Below, in pieces: positions 1 to 6,988 of a DNA stretch of 17,865 nucleotides. The notes under the pieces are model-generated. The model made no database searches. It saw nothing but the letters and a program-made list of their open reading frames with translations, and was not told the DNA's origin. The translations under genes were made by a program, and so were the position numbers. This stretch comes from JAAYAY01 sp964429355. Lineage in GTDB: Bacteria; Planctomycetota; Planctomycetia; Pirellulales; Thermoguttaceae. The DNA is taken from contig CAYSCH010000188.1 in the NCBI GenBank assembly GCA_964429355.1, forward strand, positions 1-17,865, in the 5' to 3' direction. Positions within the stretch are counted from its first letter, which is position 1. Each line of letters opens with the position of its first letter.

Positions 1-41
1 CCGCCACTTACCTGACGGCCCGGGGTTTCGCCGAGCTTCCT

Positions 42-81
42 CAAGAGTTGACCCCGTATCCACAAGAGTTGACCCCGTATC
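42..81. repeat. 21-bp tandem duplication upstream of mscL
   Basis: A 19-nt unit (CAAGAGTTGACCCCGTATC) occurs at 42-60 and again, identically, at 63-81, separated by CA, giving a 21-bp period. The second copy ends two bases before the AAGGAGG ribosome site of mscL. The identity of the copies points to a recent duplication or a member of a dispersed repeat family; only these two copies are in the window. Confidence 0.85.
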
Positions 82-97
82 CCAAGGAGGAAGACGC

Positions 98-538
98 ATG
101 GAACCCGTGAAGTATTCGGTCGGACTTGAGGCCAGGCAGAAGGTCTTCTCGATCTTTGAGGAGTTCAAGAACTTCGCCTTCAAGGGGAATGTGATCGATC
201 TGGCCGTGGGCGTGATCATCGGCGCCGCCTTCGGCAAGATCATCGATTCGCTCGTCAAGCACCTGATCATGCCGCTGATCAGTGTGATTATGCCGAGCGA
301 GCAAGGCTACCTCGAGTGGACGTGGGTGATCCAGGGGAAGGAGATCCCGTACGGTCTGTTTCTTGGGGAGATCGTGAACTTCCTGATCGTGGCCCTGGCA
401 CTGTACATCTTCATCGTGAAGTTCCTTGGTTTGTTGATGAAGGCCAAGAAGGAGGAGGCTGCCGCACCGCCGCCGCCTACCCGGGATCAGGAACTGCTGG
501 CCGAGATTCGCGACCTGTTGAAGCAGAAGGGGGTGTAG
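98..538 (+). CDS. mscL: Large-conductance mechanosensitive channel MscL
   Basis: MscL forms a homopentameric inner-membrane pore that opens under membrane tension and releases solutes during hypo-osmotic shock. The 146-residue product carries the family signature FKGNVIDLAVGVIIGAAFGK at about residues 28-47, which is the end of the N-terminal helix plus the glycine/alanine-rich pore-lining TM1. TM2 is at about 88-112 (VNFLIVALALYIFIVKF). After a Pro-rich linker (AAAPPPPTR) comes the C-terminal helix ending LLKQKGV. The ATG is well supported by AAGGAGG at 84-90 with a 7-nt spacer. Compared with E. coli MscL the N terminus has about 16 extra residues before the conserved FxxF segment, and no ATG/GTG/TTG lies between residue 4 and that segment, so the extension appears genuine. 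It stands alone as a transcription unit. Confidence 0.96.
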   Translation: MEPVKYSVGLEARQKVFSIFEEFKNFAFKGNVIDLAVGVIIGAAFGKIIDSLVKHLIMPLISVIMPSEQGYLEWTWVIQGKEIPYGLFLGEIVNFLIVALALYIFIVKFLGLLMKAKKEEAAAPPPPTRDQELLAEIRDLLKQKGV

Positions 539-647
539 CCGGCGGATTCATTTGGGCGACTCCACCGTGCGTCGGAGGCGAAAGGGCTCGGGAATGATCG
601 AGACCGGATGAGACAGGGCTGATAGAGTCTGTCCGTGACGAGAGGAA

Positions 648-677
648 CCGAGCGCGGGGCAAGCCTGCGCGGCTATC
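648..677 (+). repeat. Core dispersed repeat, copy 1
   Basis: The 30-nt segment beginning CCGAGCGCGGGGCAAGCC and ending GCGGCTATC matches 28 of 30 positions in the interior of the 172-bp element copy B (14872-14901) and 27 of 30 in copy A (5208-5237). Here it stands without the element's terminal inverted repeats, so the core is either an independent repeat or a relic. Confidence 0.8.
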
Positions 678-683
678 AAGGGG

Positions 684-699
684 GCAGGCTAAAGCCTGC
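684..699. repeat. Small palindrome (hairpin), copy 1
   Basis: GCAGGCT-AA-AGCCTGC is a perfect 7-bp inverted repeat seven bases after core repeat copy 1. A near-identical palindrome is at 13656-13669, also beside a core repeat copy. It is followed by ACTCC rather than a T-run, so it is not an obvious intrinsic terminator. Confidence 0.75.
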
Positions 700-707
700 A
701 CTCCAAC

Positions 708-749
708 GGGGGGGTGGGTTTTGGTTTGGGGGGCATTCGGCGGGCTGGG
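708..749 (+). other. G-rich tract, possible G-quadruplex
   Basis: Runs of G lie at 708-714, 716-718, 728-733, 742-744 and 747-749, separated by 1, 9, 8 and 2 bases. At least four GGG tracts on one strand fit a quadruplex with some long loops. It sits about 150 bp upstream of the hybrid kinase start. Folding is inferred only from the pattern. Confidence 0.35.
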
Positions 750-895
750 TTCGGCCGTGATATTCGTCAGGACCGGTTCACACAGTTCGCGTTTGTGGAT
801 AGGCATGGCGTAACCGTGAGGTAGTGTTGACTGATCAGGTCACTGCGGATTTCAGTCAACGCGATGGGAGAAATACCTCCGAGAAGTCATATGCC

Positions 896-3757
896 ATGAA
901 CGAGAGAGAGCTGTTCGACCGACACCTGACCCGAGACGGACACCGCAGGAGAGACGCGATCCGGGCGGCGATTGTCAAGGGTATTGATTGGTTCATTCCA
1001 GACGCTGTCGCCAATGACGGCGGGGACTTGCTGCTGCGTGCCCGGCTGGTGGTGGTTTTCGGGTGGGTTCTCTTCGTTCTGGCCCTCGTTTTTGCGGGCA
1101 TCTCCCTGGCGATGGGCAACTTGGCTTCGGCGTGGGGCCATGCGGTGGGGGCCAGCGTGGGACTGATCACGGTTTGCCTCGTGCTGCGGAAGAGCTCGTG
1201 TTTCGTTGCCGGCAACGTGCTAGCGGCGGTATTCTATGGCGTGCTTACGGCGGTCGCGTGTTGCGTTGAGGGACGGGGCGCTTTGACGCTTCCCTGGTAC
1301 GCTGCGGTGCCGGTCGTAGCGTTGGCCACCGCCGGGCAGCGTTCGGGGTTCTTCTGGCTGGCGACCACGCTGTTGTCGCTGGGTGTGTTCTATGAGCTGG
1401 GCTACCGCAACGAGGGGTTTACGGGGGGCCGGTTGGAAGATCATCTGGCGCTGGCTTTTCTGCTGTCACAAGTTTTCCTCGACATTTTGATGTTCAGCCT
1501 GGCCTTCCTGTACGAAGCTGCCAAGAGCGACGCGCTGGACGCACATCGAGCCAGCGAGGAACTATTCCGCCAGTTCGCCGTGGCCTCGAGTTCGGGTGTT
1601 GGGATGGGCAGCCCAACGGGGGAGGTGGTGTTTGGCAACGCCGCCATGCTTCGGATCGTGGAGGAGGAATCGGAAGGGAGCTTCGTGGGCAAGTCATTCT
1701 TCGAATACCACCGGCCGGAGGACGCCGAGCGATTGAAGCAAGAGATTCTGCCGATCGTACTGGAGGAAGGGCAATGGGTGGGCGAGATTCCGATTCTCTC
1801 GGCCCGGGGCAATCTGATTGCCGCCGAGCACCGAATGTTTCTGGTGCGCGACGAACAGAGGAAGTTCTGCATGGTCGGGAACATCATCACCGATATCAGG
1901 CAGCGGAAGCAGGCCGAGGCGGCGATGAAAAAGCGGCTCGTGGCACTGACAAGGCCCCTGGCGGACGCCAACGGGATCACGTTCGAAGAGCTGTTCAACC
2001 TGAAAGACATCCAGCGTCTCCAGGATGATTTTGCCAGGGCAACCGGCGTGTCGTCGATCATCACGCGAACCGACGGAACGCCTATTACCGCTCCGAGCAA
2101 CTTCACGCGGCTGTGCCACGACATCATTCGCCGCACGGAGAAGGGCTGCGTGTTGTGCATGCAATCCGACTCCGCGCTCGGCTGCTTCAAGCCCGACGGG
2201 CCCACGATCCAGGCCTGCCTGAGCGCCGGTCTGCTGAGCGCAGGCGCGGCGATTCGGGTAGGGGGTACACACATTGCCAATTGGATCATCGGCCAGACTC
2301 GCGACGAACGTCAGACCGAAGAGGAGATGCGCCAGTTTGCCCGCAACATCGGCGCCGATGAAGACCTGGTGGTGGAAGCGTTTCGCGAAGTTCCCGAGAT
2401 GTCTCGCGAGCGGCATAGACACGTGGCTCAATCGCTTTACACCCTGGCCAACCAACTGTCGGACATGGCCTACCAGAACATGCAGCAGGCGCGGTTCATT
2501 ACGGAGCGGAAGCGGATCGAAGGGGAATTGGCGCACGCGAGAGACGAAGCGGAAACCGCCGCGAAGGTCAAGAGCGAATTTCTGGCCAACATGAGCCACG
2601 AGATCCGGACGCCGATGACCGCCATCCTCGGCTACACGGAAATCCTGATGGGTGACAAGATGGAGCCGAGGCAACTGGAGGCGGTGACGACGATCCGGCG
2701 AAACGGCGAGTATCTTCTGCAAATCATCAACGACATCCTGGACCTGTCGAAGATCGAGGCGGGAAAGTTGGAGGTTGAACGTATTCCGTGCTCGCCGAGC
2801 CAGATTCTGGGCGAGGTGGTTTCGCTGATGCGAGTCCGGGCTCAAGAGAAGCGTCTACCCCTGGAAATCCGGTTTGACGGGACGATGCCGGAGAGCATTC
2901 AATCGGATCCCATTCGGCTTCGGCAGATTCTCATCAACCTCACGGCAAACGCCGTCAAGTTCACCGAGACGGGCAGCGTTTGCGTGGAGGCTCGCATCGT
3001 CGGTGCCCGATCAGCGGATCCCAAATTGCAGGTGGACGTGATCGACACCGGGATTGGGATGTCGGCAGAGCAGACGGCGCGGCTCTTCAAGCCCTTCACC
3101 CAGGTCGATTCGTCGTCCACGCGCCGCTACGGCGGAACGGGGCTGGGGCTGGTGATCAGCAAGCGTCTGGCGGAGAGTCTCGGCGGCGACATCACCGTCA
3201 GGAGCGTGCTGGGTGAAGGAACGACGTTTACGCTCACGGTGACGACAGGCGCTCTGGAAGGTCAGGCGGTACCTGGCGAGCCCGACCAGTTGCCGTCCCA
3301 GAGCGATCGATGGGACAACCGTGAAGTGGTTGGCATCGGGGCGGGCTGCCGCGTGCTACTGGCGGAAGACGGTCCCGACAATCAGCGGCTCATCTCGCTG
3401 CTGCTGAAGAAGGCGGGAATGGACGTCGAGGTGTCGGAGAATGGCCGGGATGCCTGCGATCGCGTTTTACGCGCACGAGACGAAGGGAGGCCGTTTGACG
3501 TGATCCTGATGGACATGCAGATGCCTGTGATGGACGGCTATGACGCCACGAGGGAACTTCGGGGGGATGGATACACGGGTGCGATCATTGCTGTGACTGC
3601 CCATGCGATGAGCACGGACCGGGAAAAGTGCCTCGCCGCCGGCTGCGACGGCTACCTGACCAAGCCGGTGGACCGGGAGGGGTTGATTTCGGCGGTTTGG
3701 GAGTACCGGGGCGTGGCTGGCCGTCGCGCGGAGCCAGTCGTCGAGTTCGGCAGTTAG
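896..3757 (+). CDS. Membrane hybrid histidine kinase, PAS-PocR-HisKA-HATPase-REC
   Basis: A 953-residue phosphorelay sensor. Six hydrophobic segments lie at about residues 49-202. Next come a PAS domain (about 221-337), a PocR-like ligand-binding domain (about 361-529: NLKDIQRLQDDFARATG, then CVLCMQSD), a HisKA domain with H568 in MSHEIRTPM, a HATPase with DTGIGM near 717 and GGTGLGL, and a C-terminal receiver with phosphoacceptor D873 in LMDMQMP, then TAHAM and KPV. PocR domains are generally thought to sense small organic molecules such as diols; the ligand here is unknown. ATG 896 was chosen because the 24 residues added by GTG 824 look non-domain and that start is poorly spaced; the ribosome site is weak either way. 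All catalytic residues are present. No partner regulator is adjacent, so output may pass through a remote histidine phosphotransferase. Confidence 0.93.
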   Translation: MNERELFDRHLTRDGHRRRDAIRAAIVKGIDWFIPDAVANDGGDLLLRARLVVVFGWVLFVLALVFAGISLAMGNLASAWGHAVGASVGLITVCLVLRKSSCFVAGNVLAAVFYGVLTAVACCVEGRGALTLPWYAAVPVVALATAGQRSGFFWLATTLLSLGVFYELGYRNEGFTGGRLEDHLALAFLLSQVFLDILMFSLAFLYEAAKSDALDAHRASEELFRQFAVASSSGVGMGSPTGEVVFGNAAMLRIVEEESEGSFVGKSFFEYHRPEDAERLKQEILPIVLEEGQWVGEIPILSARGNLIAAEHRMFLVRDEQRKFCMVGNIITDIRQRKQAEAAMKKRLVALTRPLADANGITFEELFNLKDIQRLQDDFARATGVSSIITRTDGTPITAPSNFTRLCHDIIRRTEKGCVLCMQSDSALGCFKPDGPTIQACLSAGLLSAGAAIRVGGTHIANWIIGQTRDERQTEEEMRQFARNIGADEDLVVEAFREVPEMSRERHRHVAQSLYTLANQLSDMAYQNMQQARFITERKRIEGELAHARDEAETAAKVKSEFLANMSHEIRTPMTAILGYTEILMGDKMEPRQLEAVTTIRRNGEYLLQIINDILDLSKIEAGKLEVERIPCSPSQILGEVVSLMRVRAQEKRLPLEIRFDGTMPESIQSDPIRLRQILINLTANAVKFTETGSVCVEARIVGARSADPKLQVDVIDTGIGMSAEQTARLFKPFTQVDSSSTRRYGGTGLGLVISKRLAESLGGDITVRSVLGEGTTFTLTVTTGALEGQAVPGEPDQLPSQSDRWDNREVVGIGAGCRVLLAEDGPDNQRLISLLLKKAGMDVEVSENGRDACDRVLRARDEGRPFDVILMDMQMPVMDGYDATRELRGDGYTGAIIAVTAHAMSTDREKCLAAGCDGYLTKPVDREGLISAVWEYRGVAGRRAEPVVEFGS

Positions 3758-3758
3758 C

Positions 3759-4037
3759 GGCTGTGGATCATCTAACACGCGAGACTTGGAAGCGATCGAC
3801 TATCTGCTGAACTTCTACGGCCCGTGGTCATGATCTGGCACGGCTCCGAAATCGCGATGTTGCGGATTGCGAAGTCGGCCCGGGCTATTTTGCGGCGCGA
3901 CCCGGAACTGCTCGACAATTGCACGGCTCGTTGCGATCAACTGCGTCAACGAGATCAGCGACCGCGTCGTCCGCGAGGCGAGCCACAACGACACCTCCGA
4001 GATCACCATCCGCCAGCAGCTCCTGGAATCCGAATGA
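3759..4037 (+). pseudogene. Frameshifted remnant of an unidentified gene
   Basis: No intact gene fits here, but three consecutive protein-like segments do. In one frame 3759-3830 reads TRDLEAIDYLLNFYGPW before a stop. In another frame the centre reads HGSEIAMLRIAKSARAIL then RRDPELLDN. The first frame then resumes with RLVAINCVNEISDRVVREAS followed by HNDTSEITIRQQLLESE and a TGA at 4035-4037. Two compensating shifts join them into a plausible helical C-terminal fragment. I do not recognise the family. It starts immediately after the hybrid kinase stop. An alternative is chance coding-like sequence in high-GC DNA, or sequencing error in a real gene. Confidence 0.45.
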
Positions 4038-4086
4038 AGGTGCGAGCCCGGAGTGGGAATCGGGGGCGCCGGGCTCACGACGCGTC

Positions 4087-4542
4087 TCATCCCAGAGTAC
4101 CCAGCACTCCGGCGATCACAAAGAAGCCCAGATAGATCGCGATACCGATCGCGCCGGCGATGCCGACATATTTCCAGAAGGACTTCTGAGCCCCAACCGC
4201 CGCTGCCAGTGCTTGAGGAGTTTCGTCGGTCAAGAACTCGCCGATCCGGCTGGCGTAGTTCCAAAGCAGCAGGGACGGGACGAAGTAGAAGACGACGGCG
4301 ATCGGAAGCACGATCAACATCGCCATCCCACCCGTAGCACCCAACTGCAGCACCATAGCCAGCCCCGTGACCAGGATCACCGATGCAAACCCAAGGAATC
4401 CCAGTACGGCAAGGAACCGCACCCAAGGCTTAGTCCGGGCAAGCGTGTGGGCAGCCTGGCGGAAGACCGCCTCCCCATCGGATTGAGTTTTCCACTGGTT
4501 CGTGGGCGTGGAAGGCGACTGGTAGGGATTGAGATTGCTCAT
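4087..4542 (-). CDS. Small three-helix membrane protein (DUF5362-like), paralogue 1
   Basis: A 151-residue protein with a short polar N terminus (MSNLNPYQSPSTPT), a probably helical segment, and three hydrophobic stretches at about residues 45-70, 72-95 and 122-149. The conserved pieces TKPWVRFLAVLGF, YFVPSLLLWNYASRI and SFWKYVG are shared with the upstream gene at 4591-5088, so the two are tandem paralogues. The layout (hydrophobic pair, YASRI helix, then a third membrane segment) resembles DUF5362 as I recall it. Function is unknown. The gene begins 48 bp after the upstream paralogue ends, so co-transcription is likely. No strong Shine-Dalgarno is visible. The long opposite-strand reading across this locus is a GC-driven shadow. 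Confidence 0.8.
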   Translation of the reverse strand: MSNLNPYQSPSTPTNQWKTQSDGEAVFRQAAHTLARTKPWVRFLAVLGFLGFASVILVTGLAMVLQLGATGGMAMLIVLPIAVVFYFVPSLLLWNYASRIGEFLTDETPQALAAAVGAQKSFWKYVGIAGAIGIAIYLGFFVIAGVLGTLG

Positions 4543-4590
4543 GATTGCGGACTCGGTTCGGGATCGGTCATCGAGAGATAGTATCCGACG

Positions 4591-5088
4591 TCATCCCATG
4601 GCGCCCAGGATGGGTGGGAGGAGAACAAAAGCCAACATCGCTACACCGTAAAGAGCGATAAGGATCAACGTGAGGACGCCAAGGTATCTCCAGAAAGATG
4701 TCTGAGCCGAAAGGGCCGCCAGGAAAGTCGGGGGGTCTGTTTCACGGAGGTGCTCGTCGATCCGGCTGGCGTATTTCCATAGCAGGACTGACGGGATGAA
4801 GTAGAACGACACGGAAATCGCAAACATAACCACCACCTGGACGGCAACAACGAGACCCGCCCCGCCGGGAAGATCGGGGGGGCCATCTCCTTCGATGAAA
4901 GCAGTCAACAACGACACGCTCGTTGCGATCCCGGCGGTGATGAATCCCAGCACCGAAAGAAAACGCACCCACGGTTTCGTCTGGGCAAGCAGAGCTGTCG
5001 ACTCGCGGAGGGGATCCACCACGTCAGGTTGGCCCACCGATGGACCGGCCGGGATGGGTGTCGACCGAAAGGGGTTGGAGTCGCTCAT
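4591..5088 (-). CDS. Small three-helix membrane protein (DUF5362-like), paralogue 2
   Basis: A 165-residue membrane protein starting MSDSNPFRSTPIP, with LLAQTKPWVRFLSVLGF opening the first membrane segment (about 45-66), a second around 76-105 ending YFIPSVLLWKYASRI, and a third around 132-162. It shares order and signature motifs with the gene immediately downstream (4087-4542) but has diverged well beyond a recent duplication, for example an inserted GDGPPDLPGG loop. The NPF/NPY N terminus is a style I associate with planctomycete small membrane proteins. Function is unknown. Translation may use GAGGG about 12 nt upstream of the ATG. Copy A of the 172-bp element begins 19 bp upstream of the start codon and may contribute to, or disrupt, its promoter. 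Confidence 0.8.
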   Translation of the reverse strand: MSDSNPFRSTPIPAGPSVGQPDVVDPLRESTALLAQTKPWVRFLSVLGFITAGIATSVSLLTAFIEGDGPPDLPGGAGLVVAVQVVVMFAISVSFYFIPSVLLWKYASRIDEHLRETDPPTFLAALSAQTSFWRYLGVLTLILIALYGVAMLAFVLLPPILGAMG

Positions 5089-5107
5089 ACATCGTGCCCT
5101 CGGGGAC

Positions 5108-5279
5108 TAAAGGGTCTTGCGTGATTCCCAGAGGAAATTGCGGCAAGGCGATCAGGAACTCAACGGGCCGGGGTTGACAGAGTTCGTAGGCAAAACACGG
5201 ACGCAACCCAAGCGCGGGGCAAGCCCACGCGGCTATCTTCAGGACGACTATTTTTCCGGGAATCACGCAAGGCTATTTA
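5108..5279 (+). mobile_element. 172-bp MITE-like element, copy A
   Basis: Copy A is 172 bp and aligns without gaps to copy B (14772-14943), with about 17 substitutions (roughly 90% identity). The ends are inverted repeats: CTTGCGTGATTCCC near the left and GGGAATCACGCAAG near the right; the outer few bases of copy A are imperfect. Complementarity continues weakly inward (GGAAATTG with TATTTTTCC), so the whole element could fold into a cruciform or long hairpin. TA dinucleotides bound it, as expected for TA-targeting transposases of the IS630/mariner type, but no transposase is present. It occupies the gap between a minus-strand gene and a plus-strand kinase. Confidence 0.75.
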
Positions 5280-5360
5280 CCGCCGCAGGAATTGGATCGT
5301 TCTAAACGGTCAGAAGGGGACTGTCAATCTATTCCCCATGCGCCCCCTCGACAAACCACC

Positions 5361-5389
5361 TTGAGCCACCCCCCCCAGTCGTTTAGACT
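5361..5389 (+). promoter_or_regulatory. Possible sigma70-like promoter for the PAS kinase
   Basis: TTGAGC (5361-5366) and TAGACT (5384-5389) are separated by exactly 17 bp and each matches four of six consensus bases. The spacer contains a run of eight or more C. Initiation would fall near 5396, leaving a leader of about 80 nt before ATG 5475. Promoter consensus in this phylum is not well fixed, so this is a weak call. Confidence 0.3.
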
Positions 5390-5474
5390 GATGGGAATCC
5401 GATTTTGCAGAACTGGCGCAACGGGCAGGCAAGGGCGGCAACCGGCTCCATTCCATAGCGGACTTTCCTTTCTC

Positions 5475-6650
5475 ATGGCAATTGACGCGACCGGCGGTTC
5501 CCCCAACCGCCCTGACACTCGCCTCCCCCCCACTGGACGCGACTCTCTCAACGATGTTGAGCGAAAACGCGATTTGGTCAATCGCAATGCGATGCTCCGT
5601 GCCATGCTCGACGCGATGCCTTCTTGGGTATTCGTGCTCAACCAGCAGCGCCAAGTCGTAACCGCCAACTCGGCCCTGCTAAGACTCCTCCAGCGCACGG
5701 AGGAGGAAATTGTCGGAAGCCGCCCGGGAGAAGTCATCGGTTGTGTTCATGCCGCCTGTGGTCCAGACGGCTGCGGGTCGGCCAAAGCCTGCATCGACTG
5801 CGGCGCCGTTCGCACCCTGCTCCAATCCCAGACCACGGGAAAGACCGTGACCGGGGACTGCCGTCTGCGGCTGGGGACCAGTTCGCCCGGCTGCGCGATG
5901 GAATTGCGTGTGACGGCGACGCCGGTGGAAATCGGCGGCGAACGATTGACGCTGGTGGCCCTGGAAGATATGGGCGACCGCACCCGACTGGCCGTACTGA
6001 CGCGAGTCTTCTTTCATGACGTGATGAACACGGTCATGGGGCTGAAGACCCATTTTCAGGTAATTGCCAGCAAGGCTGCCCGAGGTTCCGTCAACCCGGA
6101 CGAGATCGGGGTGATGGAAGGCTATCTGGACCAACTGGCCGACGAGATCCGGTCGCAACGGGAGTTGATGTTGGCGGAGGCCGGCGACCTGAAGGTATCG
6201 GCAAGGCTGATCCAAACGTCGGCATTTCTGAGAAGCCTGCTCGACGTAATCCCAGCCGGAGAGGGGGATCGCGCCGAGGTTGTGCTGGGCGAGGTGTGGG
6301 AGGGGGAGTTGACGGTTGACCGCGCGCTGCTGGCCCGGGTGCTGGGAAACATGTTGCGAAATGCCTTGGAAGCCACCAGTTTCGGCGGCAAGGTGACGGT
6401 CAGCTGCCGCGACGGCGGAGAACTGGTGCGGTTTTCGGTTCACAACCGGGAGGTCATGGCCGACCAGGTGCAGCGTCAGGTGTTCTTGCGGTCGTTCAGC
6501 ACCAAGGCGGCCGTCGGCCGTGGAATCGGCACCCACAGCATGAAGCTCATCGGCGAGCGCTACCTGCTGGGACGGGTTGGTTTCGAGAGTCTCGATGGAA
6601 AAGGCACAACCTTCTGGATCGAGCTGCCCAAGCACTACCCGGTGTCGTAG
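5475..6650 (+). CDS. Soluble PAS histidine kinase with Cys/His cluster
   Basis: A 391-residue sensor kinase without membrane segments. A PAS domain (about 36-160) starts MLDAMPSWVFVLN and carries a metal-site-like cluster: C90, H92, C95, C100, C106 and C109. The phosphoacceptor region is the variant FFHDVMNTVMGL with H181, rather than the usual HELRTP. The ATPase domain has its N-box at N296 (LRNALEA) and a G2 box GRGIGTHS, ending GTTFWIELP. I recall Cys-rich PAS domains of this kind in other environmental kinases; an iron-sulfur, zinc or redox role is plausible but unproven. The frame is open back to 5292, but the added 61 residues are low-complexity and begin next to element copy A, so ATG 5475 is preferred although it lacks a clear ribosome site. 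No regulator gene is adjacent. Confidence 0.88.
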   Translation: MAIDATGGSPNRPDTRLPPTGRDSLNDVERKRDLVNRNAMLRAMLDAMPSWVFVLNQQRQVVTANSALLRLLQRTEEEIVGSRPGEVIGCVHAACGPDGCGSAKACIDCGAVRTLLQSQTTGKTVTGDCRLRLGTSSPGCAMELRVTATPVEIGGERLTLVALEDMGDRTRLAVLTRVFFHDVMNTVMGLKTHFQVIASKAARGSVNPDEIGVMEGYLDQLADEIRSQRELMLAEAGDLKVSARLIQTSAFLRSLLDVIPAGEGDRAEVVLGEVWEGELTVDRALLARVLGNMLRNALEATSFGGKVTVSCRDGGELVRFSVHNREVMADQVQRQVFLRSFSTKAAVGRGIGTHSMKLIGERYLLGRVGFESLDGKGTTFWIELPKHYPVS

Positions 6651-6670
6651 CGGGCATGTCCAAATGCCCG
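6651..6670 (+). terminator. Hairpin directly after the PAS kinase stop
   Basis: CGGGCAT-GTCCAA-ATGCCCG forms a 7-bp stem with a 6-nt loop, starting at the base after the TAG. No T-run follows, so it could be a weak or factor-dependent terminator or an mRNA-end stabiliser. Confidence 0.45.
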
Positions 6671-6743
6671 GCAAGCAGGGTAGTGATCCTTCTGCTGAAG
6701 CTGAGAACAGGTCCCCCCCACCGTGATAAACGGGCCTTCATGA

Positions 6744-6771
6744 TTGCAGCAGGCTCGCAACCGGTTACAAT
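6744..6771 (+). promoter_or_regulatory. Weak promoter candidate for the NarX-like kinase
   Basis: TACAAT (6766-6771) matches five of six bases of the -10 consensus. TTGCAG (6744-6749) lies 16 bp upstream and matches only three of six. Initiation near 6778 would give a leader of about 210 nt containing the hairpins at 6798-6821 and 6913-6932. Confidence 0.25.
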
Positions 6772-6797
6772 GTGCCCGAGTCGGTGATTGCTGCCCA

Positions 6798-6932
6798 GGA
6801 CCTTTGCACGCCACAAGGTCCGAGGGGATCTTGACAAGACGGGGGAGTTTGCGGACAGATTCAAGACCTTTGGCGATTCCGACCATTCCTGCCCCCGTGG
6901 GAAGCTTTCATCGCCGTCTTGGGACGGCTTTT
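6798..6932 (+). promoter_or_regulatory. Attenuator-like leader of the NarX-like kinase gene
   Basis: Two hairpins precede the gene. The first is GGACCTT/AAGGTCC around a 10-nt loop (6798-6821). The second, GCCGTC-TTGG-GACGGC followed by TTTT (6913-6932), has the form of an intrinsic terminator yet lies 56 bp upstream of the start codon. CAAGACGG at 6835-6842 is the exact reverse complement of CCGTCTTG at 6914-6921, so the terminator's left arm could alternatively pair upstream. That is the geometry of an antiterminator/terminator switch. No known riboswitch class or leader peptide was recognised. Confidence 0.35.
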
Positions 6933-6988
6933 GAGACGGGTAATGGTGGTCGACACTGGCGGAGCCTGCAAGCGGTTCGCAGAGAAAC

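Larger units (their letters stand above)
539..895. other. Intergenic stretch with repeats, no gene
   Basis: I see no credible gene between mscL and the hybrid kinase. The stretch holds a copy of the window's core repeat (648-677), a small palindrome (684-699) and a G-rich tract (708-749). The kinase frame remains open back to a GTG at 824, but that start has only GAGG two bases away, so 824-895 is treated as leader. Confidence 0.6.

Noticed and set aside
1..40. Possible tail of an upstream gene
   Set aside because: Forty bases with a TGA at 13-15 in one frame are too little to support a coding call.
1441..2845. Long minus-strand open frames across the hybrid kinase
   Set aside because: They are antisense to a protein with full kinase motifs, have no domain-like content, and arise from GC-rich codon positions.
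3824..4581. Plus-strand open frames at 3824-4135 and 3919-4581
   Set aside because: The first covers only the middle part of the remnant; the second is antisense to the small membrane protein at 4087-4542 and is Ser/Arg-rich without features.
5679..6674. 331-codon minus-strand open frame across the PAS kinase
   Set aside because: Opposite to a frame with clear PAS and ATPase motifs; the product is rich in His, Gln and Arg without family features.
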